DNA from: Thamnocephalis sphaerospora
Taxonomy: Eukaryota; Zoopagomycota; Zoopagomycetes; Zoopagales; Sigmoideomycetaceae
Length of the DNA: 35,328 nt
Assembly (NCBI GenBank): GCA_003614735.1
Contig: KZ992524.1
Span: forward strand, 1 to 35,328
Direction: 5' to 3'
Numbering within the stretch: the stretch's first letter is position 1; each line of letters begins with the position of its first letter. The notes under the pieces are model-generated. The model did no database searches and was not told the DNA's origin. It saw only the letters and a program-made list of their open reading frames with translations. This document shows positions 24,323-33,900 of the stretch, piece after piece. The translations under genes were made by a program, and so were the position numbers.

Positions 24323-26812
24323 TATGCACTCGCATACATCGCCGCGAGCCAACACACTGCCACGCCCGCACACTCACTCTATATGCAGCACGTGCCGTGA
24401 CGCAAGCTACCAAGTAGCTTTGCACCGGCGGCAAGGCGTTGAGCTTGCTGTCCGCGCCGGCGGCGCAGCCAGCGCCGATACACATCTGCCAGCGCAAGAT
24501 GCCAAAAAAAGCAACATGTGCACAAGTATCGCAGGCCCAACACGCGCACGTTCAAGGTCTAGGCGCTGCCAAAGAGATGAAACGCCGCGTTGCGCAGCGC
24601 AGCATGTTGCAGGTGCCAGCTGTACCGACCAAACAGAGAGTACTGGGCAAACATGCTCCGACCGGACTTTGTCGGCGTGGGAAGCTTGCAACATGGTGCA
24701 TCGCACGCGAGTGCGCTTATGGGCAAGTTGTCGCTTAAACGCATACTGCGGTCGCACCGAATACCGCCCCAGTATAGCATGCGCTGCGATGCAAAACTAG
24801 ATACGCGGCTGCTCGGCAGCATGGGCATCGGGGCAAAACGGGCAAGCGCACGCGGTCCGCTTACCTTTTACGGGCACGCCAAAGGTCGATGTGTTGCGAG
24901 AGGAGCGTCCAACGCTGTTGCCAGTGGACACTGGTGAGAAAGGAGCACAAGCACGTGTACGGACGGGGAGAGCGGTGCTGCAGTGAAGAGCGACGTGTAT
25001 ATGTAAAAGCGGGCGCCACAGAACTTTGGCGTCTGATGACGGTGTATGTATAGTAGAGGCAGTTGTATCGAAGCGCACGCAGCGCTGTGTTTAAGCTCGC
25101 AACGGTCGAGGGCACGTGTGCGCACACCGCAGGTCTACACGTAGCTATCAACGACAAGCGTGCCTACGCGGATGGGGCGCGTACACTGGTGGCACAACAG
25201 CACACAAAGAGACCACCAAAGACGGCAGCGGTGACGAGCAACGGACCAAAGAGCAGGCAAGCGGTGGAGATGACTCGGTCGCCCGGAAAAGCTGTACAAG
25301 TAGAAGCGCCAAGCGCAGCACGCTGGAGAGCGGCAGACAGGCAGACAAAGAGAGGCGGTGACCCACACGCAGAGAGCGAGTGGTGTCTAGAAAGGACCAA
25401 AAACTGAAGACAGAAGCGCCGGTAACAGTGCCGCAACAGCACAGTGCCGCAACGACAGACAGACAGGCAGGCAGGCAGACCGGCCGCGCCGGTAGACTCG
25501 GGCAAGGAGGAGGAAGAGGAGGAGGCAAGGCGGAATGAGAAGAGAAGAGGGCGGACAGGCAAGCGTCCGGACTGCTGCCTCTACGCCGATCGGCCGCTGG
25601 ATGCTGGCTGGCTACAGGCAGTCCGGCCAACGGGTGGTCGTGTAGAGAGAATGCGTGTACACGGAAGGGGAGCGAGTCGAGGAAGGGCGAATACAGCGGA
25701 AAGAAAGAGACGCAAAGGTGTCTCACCATTGCTGCCATTGGACTGCGAAAGGCGTGGCCATGCAGCATCGCTCCGGCAGTCTGCTGGCTCGTTCGCTCGG
25801 GTTACGAGTGCGCGCAAGAACACGCGTGGCGCCGACCAAGGCCGTTGGCATCAGCCATGCTCGGAGTGTCGCTTGCATCTCCGCTCTCCAGTCCGCTGCC
25901 GCTCACGCGGTGCATTCTCGTCAAGGCCGTAAATAAACGTGCTAGCGGCCGACTGCCAGACGGTCGCCGGCAGTCCGTCGGCATAATACGCTGCATGGTG
26001 TGCCGCGCTCAGCCGGCCGGACAGACGGCAAACGGCATGCGCCTCCGCCATACTTGCCGCGCACATGCATGCGCCTCAGTATCAGTTGGACTCGATCTGC
26101 ACCGCGGTTGAGCGCGCACAAACATGCTCGCATTAGTTGCAACAGGCCAGACTGGCGTGCAGTAACCTGGTTGGCCCTGGGCCGTTGACCGCCTGATACG
26201 GGTGTGTAGAGCGCGCGGCATCTGCTGCCATCGGCAGACGCGTCTTGCGGTCTGCATGCGTCGGATACACTCACGCTCGCAACCGTCATCGCTACGCCAT
26301 ACACATCGGCAGCAGGTGTGGTGATGCAAGCACGCACGGCAATGACGATGCACTTTGCGGTCACTTTGAGCATGCAGGATGTCCCTGGGTCCGTCACGCA
26401 CGGCAAACGTGGCGGCGACGGCGGCGGCAGCGGCGATCACCGATGAGATGTGACGCCATGGCGGTGGCCGTCGTAATGGCAGAGAATGGACAACAGCGTT
26501 ACCACGACTGCTGTGGCTCGGTGTGACGACGTACAACGCAAGCCAGCCACGGCCCCTTCTGTGCTGCCAGTGCACCCTTGGTTTGCGTATGGCGTCTACA
26601 CCACGTCGTAGTACCGCATGTGGTGCCGGTAGACGGCCGCTCCGCTTTCACCGCGGCTGCAGACGGGCACACTGCACAGTCGTTACGGCCGCACGTTCCC
26701 CTGACCGCTGCAGCAGCGATAGCGACCGAGTAGACCATCGGCGGATTCTGACGCGCGCATGCTGTAGCCAAGCGCCCAGCGCGGCTGCATAGCTGCCACT
26801 GGAAGCGATGCA

Positions 26813-27100
26813 ATGGCTACGCTCGAGTGGCGGGAGCAGCAAGGCGACGCAAGCCCTGCGCGAGGACGAATACGAATGCTGCCCACAGGCAAAACAGCAT
26901 CGCAGATATGCGATTGGTTCCCGCCCTACCGCAATTTAAATGCAATGCTGTCGGTCACACTGCTGCGTAGCCAAGCAAATGTGGGCGATCAGCCGCTGCA
27001 ACGCTTTGACACCGCTGCTGCCGCCATCGCCGGCAAAAGAAACTGCGCAAAAAGTACGGCTTTGCCGGAACGCTTACCTTATCCAAGGGGCGTGACGTAA
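26813..27100 (+). CDS. Doubtful 95-codon ORF upstream of tRNA-Tyr
   Basis: It opens at an ATG (MATLEWREQQGDASPARGRI) and ends at a TAA just before the tRNA gene. Its composition is more protein-like than the surroundings (for example QICDWFPPYRNLNAMLSVTL), but it has no recognised motif, no visible promoter and could be chance. It is listed because it is one of the few plausible frames in a long gene-free region. Confidence 0.15.
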   Translation: MATLEWREQQGDASPARGRIRMLPTGKTASQICDWFPPYRNLNAMLSVTLLRSQANVGDQPLQRFDTAAAAIAGKRNCAKSTALPERLPYPRGVT

Positions 27101-27104
27101 AAAG

Positions 27105-27189
27105 TCCGAGAACCCGGATTTGAACCAGGGACCTAGAGATGACGGGTGTTCACTACAGTCTCCCGCTCTACCAACTGAGCTATTCTCGG
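27105..27189 (-). tRNA. tRNA-Tyr (GTA) with a 12-nt intron
   Basis: The mature length is 73 nt plus a 12-nt intron placed one base 3' of the anticodon, the canonical nuclear position. Acceptor stem CCGAGAA/TTCTCGG with C1-G72 and discriminator A is typical of eukaryotic tRNA-Tyr. D-arm GCTCAGTTGGTAGAGC, anticodon stem GGAGA/TCTCT with loop CTGTAGA, and T-arm CCTGG-TTCAAAT-CCGGG are present. TTTTT follows one base after the 3' end on the minus strand, a pol III terminator. Confidence 0.95.
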
Positions 27190-27779
27190 ATCATGTTACT
27201 TGCTGAAAACAATGCTATATGTTTCCAAAAATATTGGACAAAATGCGCGCTTTCGAGGCTTTTTTTATCGGCGGCGCGCTCCTTCATCGACAATATGTAT
27301 GTCTGGACTATGCTGCTCATGCTGAGAGCACACTGCGCCATCGTTGCTACAAGTACTTGATAGGCGCCGACTGGCTGGTTAGCAATGGTCAAAAGGACCT
27401 TCTTTTAGCGCACCGTGTATCTGTGCATACTATACGACGGCGGTACACGGTCTGCAGTTCTGCACCTTACTTTTGCCGATCGGTAAGCTTGCGGATGCTA
27501 AACGCACGCAAATGTTGCGGTGGCATCGTGATTTTCTCAGTAGGATGTGTTTTCCAACACCCCCTGATCGCGACAATGGCTACAGCAAACAGTCTTTTAA
27601 TGCTTTGCAAGAAAGGCAAATGGGATGTGCACGCTTCACACAGCAGCTGTCGCCGTGCTCAGTATGCGAGCCGCGATGACTAGCAGGCGTGTGCATGCAG
27701 ATTTGACTGCCGCATCGGCTCACTCGCCATCCAGAATACTATGCTACCGATTTGGTATACACGACTGCCGTTTTCACAC
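27190..27779. other. Intergenic region, no supported gene
   Basis: It lies between tRNA-Tyr and the 3' end of the alpha-actinin gene. A plus-strand frame of about 150 codons (27219-27683) has the His/Arg/Cys-rich look of a chance ORF and no motif. No polyadenylation hexamer is obvious. Confidence 0.4.
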
Positions 27780-30432
27780 CTAGGCAGCAAATGTGTTGTC
27801 CAGGAATTTGAGGTAGTCAAGATGGCCCTGCTCGCCATCCTTGTTAGGCATCACCTGGGCCAGATACTGCGTGGTATCGGCAGGCAAACCGACACGCTTC
27901 AGCTCAAGCTCGGTAATATATTCCTGCAGTGCAGCCACCGACAATCGTTAGCATAGGCGGAGACCAACAGACCACTCAGGGGTGAGTATGCGTACCTTGT
28001 CACCGGCCACCGCCTTGAACGACTCGCGCAGCTGGTCCGGCGTGGTCTGATCTTCAGTGATGCTAACCATAAACTTGGTAAACTGCTCGAATGAGCACTC
28101 TTCGCGGCCCTGCGTGCACTTTTGGAAAATCCTGGTAAACTCGTCGTCCTGCGGTGATTGCGCGCAAAACTGGTCAGTTGATGTGCACTAGACCCTGGGA
28201 ATTCGCTCATCGACAATGGCCTATACCACCCACCGAATAGCTATAGCCGAGACCCGCAAGGCAAGCCTTGAACTCCAGCTCGGTCAGCGTGTTGGAGTTG
28301 TCCTTGTCAAAGAACCGGAATGCGCTCTCAAACTCCTCCAACTGCGCCGGAGTCAGGTTGGTCATGTTGCGCGAGACAATCTGCGGGAAAATGTGGTGTT
28401 AGTCATGATATGGGCAGGCACCCAGCTGTTCTGGCACGCACCTGGTTCTCGATGAATGCGGCCTTGTTGGAAAGTGCTTTCTTCAGCAGGCTCAGATCGT
28501 ACGTCAGATCATCCATCGAGTAGATGGTGTAGTCGTTCTCTTCAATGTTTGCTTCCTGGCACTGGCGGTTAACGCCACGGATCTTATCCAGCGACGTCTC
28601 CAGCGAGCCAACGCGGTTGCTTAGGCTCTTGACCGAATTGAGCTGGGCCTATTGAGTGGGCGCAGCAGGAAAATAACAAGGTAGATGTGAAGGCGAGTTT
28701 GTCAGCATGTGCACTACATGTGGCTTCGCTAGTCGCCGCTACAGCGGGTCACGGCATACTTGCCTGCAGATCACCATCCAGAGCTGCCAGCGAGCCAGAA
28801 ATGCTATTCAGGCTCTCCTGGAAATCGTTGGCCAGCTTGGCAAACGACTGTTCCAAACTCTGCTTCACCCTATGCACCGACGCAACAAGATGTGAGCACA
28901 CATGGCAACACAGATACTGGCGCCATTTCACGCGCCACCTACTCGCGAATCTGCTTGTTGATCTTCTGACGGCGCTGCACCTCACCCTGCAGCAGCTGTT
29001 GCCATGTCTGGTCGAGATCCTGCAGCGTTAGGCCGGTGGGCGGGTGGTACGGCTTGAGGTTGTAGGTCTTGAGCTTGGTCTGGATATTGCCCAACAGCGT
29101 GTCAACATCGTGCTTCTCGGCCACCCAGGTGCGCTTGGTCGTGGTCTTGTAGTCGATGAATTCGGCCGACTGCCGCTTGGCGCCCACGTACGTGCCGTCA
29201 AAGCTGGCATTGCGCCATACCGAAAGAATGCTCGTAATGTCGGCCATCAGCTTCTTGACGCGCCGCTCATAGTCGTTCTCCATCTCCCACGCGGATTTCA
29301 TCATGTCGGCAAACTTGGTCACACGGCGGTTGGCCGCATCCACCTTGCCAAGTGCCGAGAAGGCGTGGAAGTACTGCGCCACATAGGTCATGATGGAACG
29401 CTCGTCTGGCTTGGCCATGTCGCAGACATCAGCCACATCAAGCAGCTTTGGGATGCCCAGCTGCGATTCGGCCACCTCAAATGCCAGCGCAGTGTTGGCG
29501 TGACGGTCGCTCTTGTCCAGGCTGTGGTAGTCGAGCAGATCCGGTCGGTGGCAATGAATAAGCGCGCAGAACGCCAGGCCATCCGCCCAGCTGAACGTAA
29601 AGTCGCGCACGTTCACGTCGTGGTAGTTGGCCGTCTTGCGCTGGCACCACAGCAGCAGACCCTCCTTGGCCGTCAGGCCCTCCTGGCTAATCTCGGCGAT
29701 TGTAAAGCGCAGAATAATGGTCCAGATCAGACCGAGAATCAGCTTGGTGTTGCCGTCGGTGATATCCTCAGCGCCAATGTTGGTCAAGTTGATGCCGCGG
29801 AACTTGATAAACTCGAGCGCCTTGTTGACATTCTCCACCTGCTGGATGCGCAGGCGCGGGTTCTTGTTGTAGCGGCCGAGTGTCGTGTCGCCGATGATTT
29901 CCTTTACAAAATAACATTAGCCATGGTCGTCTGGACGCACAGTCAATCAAAATGCTCCTACCAGCAGCTGGATGAGCACGGTACCGTCGCTGAGCTTGTC
30001 CAGATGCTCGATGGAAGGCAGTCCGCGTGTAGCCAACTTTGTGCTCACCCTACGTAAGATCGATGCAGTGTCAGCGCCCGTGCAGCATCACATGTGTCCC
30101 GCATACACGCTCGGCATACCACTTGGTGAAGGCTAACGAAGCGCAGTGTCGCCCAAGTTAGCACGACGTAATGCACAGACCCCGTCACGCTGTTTGCTCG
30201 CTGTACTCGCTCCGTCACTTACTTCGCTGCTGGACGTCTTCCCAGGCCTTGTCCAGAAGCAAGACTGTATGCGACAAGGTTGGTTGGTTGGTTGTGAGCA
30301 AGGCGATGGTCAAGGTCATGCGCCACGTCTACACTGCTCCGCCGCTCTCCCTGGTTCTCCCCCTCATGTATGCCTACCCAGGTCGTTCTGGGCCTCCTGC
30401 GAGGCGGCGGATTGCTCAAACGGCGTCGTCAT
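27780..30432 (-). CDS. ACTN: Alpha-actinin, short-rod fungal type (ten exons)
   Basis: Alpha-actinin is an antiparallel dimer that cross-links F-actin, in fungi at the cytokinetic ring. Exons: 30432-30378, 30264-30223, 30132-30120 (13 nt), 30049-29962, 29901-28943, 28869-28764, 28648-28442, 28380-28234, 28148-27996, 27923-27780; phases close to 637 residues. Two calponin-homology domains form the actin-binding region: CH1 from AWEDVQQRTFTKWVSTKL to LGLIWTIILRFTI, and CH2 from AKEGLLLWCQRKTANY to IMTYVAQYFHAFS. The rod (about residues 265-490) has room for about two spectrin-like repeats against four in animals, as in fission yeast Ain1. The first EF-hand loop is canonical (DKDNSNTLTELE, residues 515-526), so Ca2+ binding is likely; the following EF-hand region has no canonical loop. 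Exon 6 ends with a GC donor. Intron 1 carries a (GGTT)4 run. The pyrimidine-rich leader is upstream of 30432. Confidence 0.96.
30120..30132 (-). other. 13-nt micro-exon of alpha-actinin
   Basis: It is exon 3 of the gene, between an acceptor ending CGTTAG and a donor GTATGC. It completes a Thr codon, encodes Phe-Thr-Lys and starts a Trp codon, giving the conserved QQRTFTKW of the first CH domain. Skipping it breaks the frame. Confidence 0.9.
30278..30293. repeat. (GGTT)4 run in alpha-actinin intron 1
   Basis: Four perfect GGTT units read as AACC on the gene strand, immediately before the exon 2 acceptor region. It may be part of the branch-point/acceptor context or simply a microsatellite. 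Confidence 0.85.
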
Positions 30433-30984
30433 GGTTACGGCTGTGCGGTGGATGAAGTCAAGAGAGAACGCAGACGGGATGGACAGGCGGTGTGGTAGAG
30501 CAAAAGGGTCGAGTAGTCTGGTGATGGCGGGTGGTGTGACGGGTAAAGGCGATGAAGAGGCGCTAGAGGCGATGGCAGCGAAAGCTGTTCGGTAGAGAAG
30601 GGCTCGTGGGTTCGCCAAGAATGAACGAGCACGCGGGCAGCTGCTCACGCGCTTGGATCAATCGGTTCCTGGCCAAGTAACGGCGGCGACGTCATCACAC
30701 AAATCCATCCGACACTGGTGGCAAACCCGACGGATCCCATGCGTGGCATGGCCTTGAGCCAAGGCCAGACAGCATGCGTTGACCAAGAAAAGACGACGGC
30801 GCGGTACCATGCGCAAGATTGGCAATACGCGTGCTCAGGCCGCAGGCGGTTGCTATTAAGGCGCAAACCTAACGTACACACAGGCACACACGTGCATGCA
30901 AGGCGAGCATCGCCACAGCAGGGACGCTTGGGACGAGAAAAGAGACTCACAGATAGGTATACATAGGGCATATAGGTGCGGCCA
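30433..30984 (-). promoter_or_regulatory. Alpha-actinin promoter and leader region, 3' flank of FAB1
   Basis: The genes on both sides run on the minus strand, so this stretch must hold FAB1 termination and the alpha-actinin promoter. The 150 bases next to the start codon are strongly pyrimidine-rich on the gene strand (CTCT, TCTTC, CACC runs), typical of fungal transcribed leaders. No TATA box is clear. Confidence 0.5.
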
Positions 30985-33900
30985 TCACACGCCGCTCACG
31001 CTGCTTGGGCCTGTAGGAAGCATGACCATATTGTTGCCGGCTGGACCGTAGGTGAGTCCGAGACCAGGTGCCATAGTGACTGGTGGGCCGGTCGCTGCTG
31101 ACGGGTACTCGATCTCGGAGATGTAATACTTGTCCGGCACCATGAGGAAATAGCGCTCCATTGCGTTTCGGAAGCGGCGCTTATACTGGCGTGGCGTCAC
31201 GATGGTTGGCTCTCGGCTGCCGCCGCCCAGTAGGCCGGTTTCCTTGACCCAGCTTTCCAGGCGCTTGTCCCAGGTAAATGTGCGGATAAAGTCTAAGATG
31301 GTGGACTGAGTGAGCGGATGTTTCACCGCCGCTGCAGGCGCCGATACCCACCGATGATGCCCACGACCAGCTCGCCCTTTTCGCTGTCAATGCCCACAAG
31401 CAAAGAGTAGTCCATCACATTCAGCCGGGAAAGAAATAGCGTGTCGTTCCAGATGGAAGAGCGCAGCATCATCTTGGAGTGTTCACGGATGAAGATGGGG
31501 TTTTCGTAGATGTCTGTCGGGAGGGTTTCGCCGCCCACAAGCAGGGTGAGACGACGCAGCGGCGGTTGTTCGCAGCATAATACGCACATTGTATGAGATT
31601 TTCGTCTAGCAGCACTTCGTCTTCCCGGTCGGTACGTTCTGCCTTGCGATTACGCGTAGACCCCTTAAGATCAAACAGCTGTCGTAGCAAAGGGCCGATG
31701 AGTAGACTGCCTAGGCAGATGCCATCCATTGACGAGTGCCTCCTACCTGCGAAATCTTGCGGTTGTAAAATAGGTTCTCCATGACAATCACATCCATGCG
31801 CACCGATTCTCCCGTAATCGGATCCTTGTAACCAATGCGGTAGTATCCAAACAGCTTGGTAAGCACGGTGTTGAGCTAGCAACAGATACAAGGTAAGCTA
31901 CGTCTACGCGCCGAACCACTTGCTATGCGCACTTGCCTCGCTGAAGAATGCACGCGACATGTAGTCAAAGTAGGATGGCGCAAAGCGCAGCAGTGCATCC
32001 GCCTCGGAGCGCTGCAGTTGCTTCATAATGAGTCGATTATCTGGGCGATAGCAGGATTCGGCGATATGTCAGCTGCTGTTCACAACGGACATACGGCTAA
32101 GCGGCGCACCTTTGGTCTTCAAAAAGGCCGCACCAGACTTGCCGCCGCGCGAGCTCCACTTGACACAGCGAGACAGCGAGTCTATGTAGTAGCGGTCAAA
32201 GCCACAGTTGCGGCGCAATGCGTCAAACTGGTCCGCGTAAAATATTTTGCAGTAGAAACGGAGCGACTTGTCCACAAACTCTGCATAAACAGACGGTCGC
32301 AAGAAATGGAAATGAGTGAGCGCACGCTGCATGTAGATTCGGGACAGACTGGCTTACGAATTTTAAAGTGGTTCTCGTTGGCGCTGGTCAGCTGCTCCTG
32401 GATGTCGAACGTGTCGTGTTTCTCGTGAAAGCTACCGTCATCGCTACCATGAAGCGAGAGATTATCGCCAGCCGGATTCACGAGCATCTGGCTCTCGCGC
32501 TGTCGGTCCATTTGAAACTGATAATCCTTGGAGCTGCGCCAATGCGTGCGTTAGTTGTATTGCCGCTGTCGCATTGTACAGTAGCCTTACCTAAGCGCAT
32601 AGGCAATGATGGAGCTCGGCTCGTCAAGGCGTACATGCACCAGAGAGTCGGGCAGCATATGCTCCGTGGGTTTGCTGTGGCAAAGGAAAGGCAAGATGCG
32701 TTAGTAGTTGGCATACTATCGCACATATACGGTCGCCACTACCTACATGGGGTACTCCAAAGGTAGAAAGGTATCTGCTGTGGCGCCAGCTGCCCAGAGA
32801 TTGGTAATGGTCTTGACAATAGATATCCGGTCGCCGCCGCCCGTTAAATGCTCCAGCGCGCCCGCATCTTGTCCCAGCAATTGCGCCGATGGGCGCGTTG
32901 CGTGAGAGATCGTCTTGCTATTGCTCATGGTCATCAATTTGGAAGTATTGGGCCGTTTGGCTGTGTGGCCTTCCGAGGATATGGAGCGCTGCAGTGCACT
33001 AGGCACGTCCACGACGGGTGAGTGATCGGCACTTGCAGCGTCTCTGTGAGCGACCGAGTCACCAATGGCCGGCGTGCTCTCTGCCAACTGCACGGTGGAA
33101 ACACCGCCTCCATCGTGTGCATGCTCACTATCCAGCTCTAGAATGCTGATGGCTGAGGGGTGATCAAACGGTGCAGCGTTGGCGCCTGCAGCGCTGCTAG
33201 ACGGCGGTACTGCCTCGCCGTGCAGCGACTCGTCCAGCTCGTCGGTGCGCGTAAGGAACACCGTTTGGGCCTGTTCCGATGCGTCCTCCATAATAGGCAC
33301 GGGCCGTGTGCGTTCACGCTTTCCTTCCATGTACAGCTCATCATCCGAGTCCTCCTTTGCCGCGTCCAACGTGCTTTTGTACACATGTAGCGTCGACCTG
33401 CCGACACGGCGCATACCACGGGCGCTCATGGACGTTGTTGCCAGGCTGGCTCGTCGGCGCGTCTTCTCGCGCTGGCGTGGACGGCGGTGGCGAGCGTCGC
33501 TTGTAGATGACCGCGTTGACATGTCTACCGCAGCTGGCAACGTCATTGATCCGGAGCCGCCTTTTGAGCGTGCCGAGCGACTGCGGCCAGAGAGCGATGG
33601 TGCATCTTCGCTGCCGGTTGTACCGTGTGCAAGTAGACGAGATGTACCGCTGCGTGCACGCCGCATGGGCACGTGTTCTTCGTCATCTGTCACCGTGGGC
33701 GTGATGTTTGCTGCTGCTACTGCATTGGCCGGAGTTGATGTTCCTGGCCGATTGCCACCGCCTGTGGACGGCCGCTTGGTGCGTTTACCTGCTGGCTGCA
33801 GCACTGGCCGATGACGAAGTGGGCCGGCGCTATCACTTGCGTTGTTTTCGACACCTGCGACGCCATTACCGGCACTCGGATCACGATACGAACGAGAACT

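Larger units (their letters stand above)
20569..27104. other. About 6.4-kb stretch with no recognisable gene
   Basis: Elsewhere in this window the spacers are mostly 0.1-0.9 kb. Here no frame on either strand shows a known family, and the longest open frames (for example 213, 255 and 206 codons on the minus strand) run through simple repeats or biased Ser/Leu/Pro or Cys/Val composition. Repeats include (GA)10 at 21059-21078, (CA)18 at 24284-24319, an ATCA-type run near 22263-22284, ACGC-type runs near 23030-23065, and ACAG/GCAG runs near 25450-25480. Several good minus-strand donor-like sites (22176, 24864, 27077) hint at a spliced transcript. The part next to 20569 presumably contains the phosphodiesterase promoter. 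ORFs of mild interest are plus 23227-23706 and plus 26813-27100. Confidence 0.5.

Noticed and set aside
23730..24497. Minus-strand ORF of 255 codons
   Set aside because: It runs through the (CA)18 repeat as Cys-Val repeats and shows no natural domain.
25148..25768. Minus-strand ORF of 206 codons rich in Ser, Leu and Pro
   Set aside because: Its composition follows a CT-rich tract; it looks like a leader or spacer rather than coding sequence.
29044..30057. Plus-strand ORF of 337 codons
   Set aside because: It is the antisense shadow of the large alpha-actinin exon; the minus strand encodes clear CH domains.
32526..32540. Acceptor ending CCAAG (32527) for a FAB1 exon
   Set aside because: It leads to an early stop; the GCGCAG acceptor at 32534 restores YALSSKDYQ in phase.
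33179..33814. Plus-strand ORF of 211 codons
   Set aside because: It is antisense to the disordered part of FAB1, with low-complexity Arg/Ser composition.
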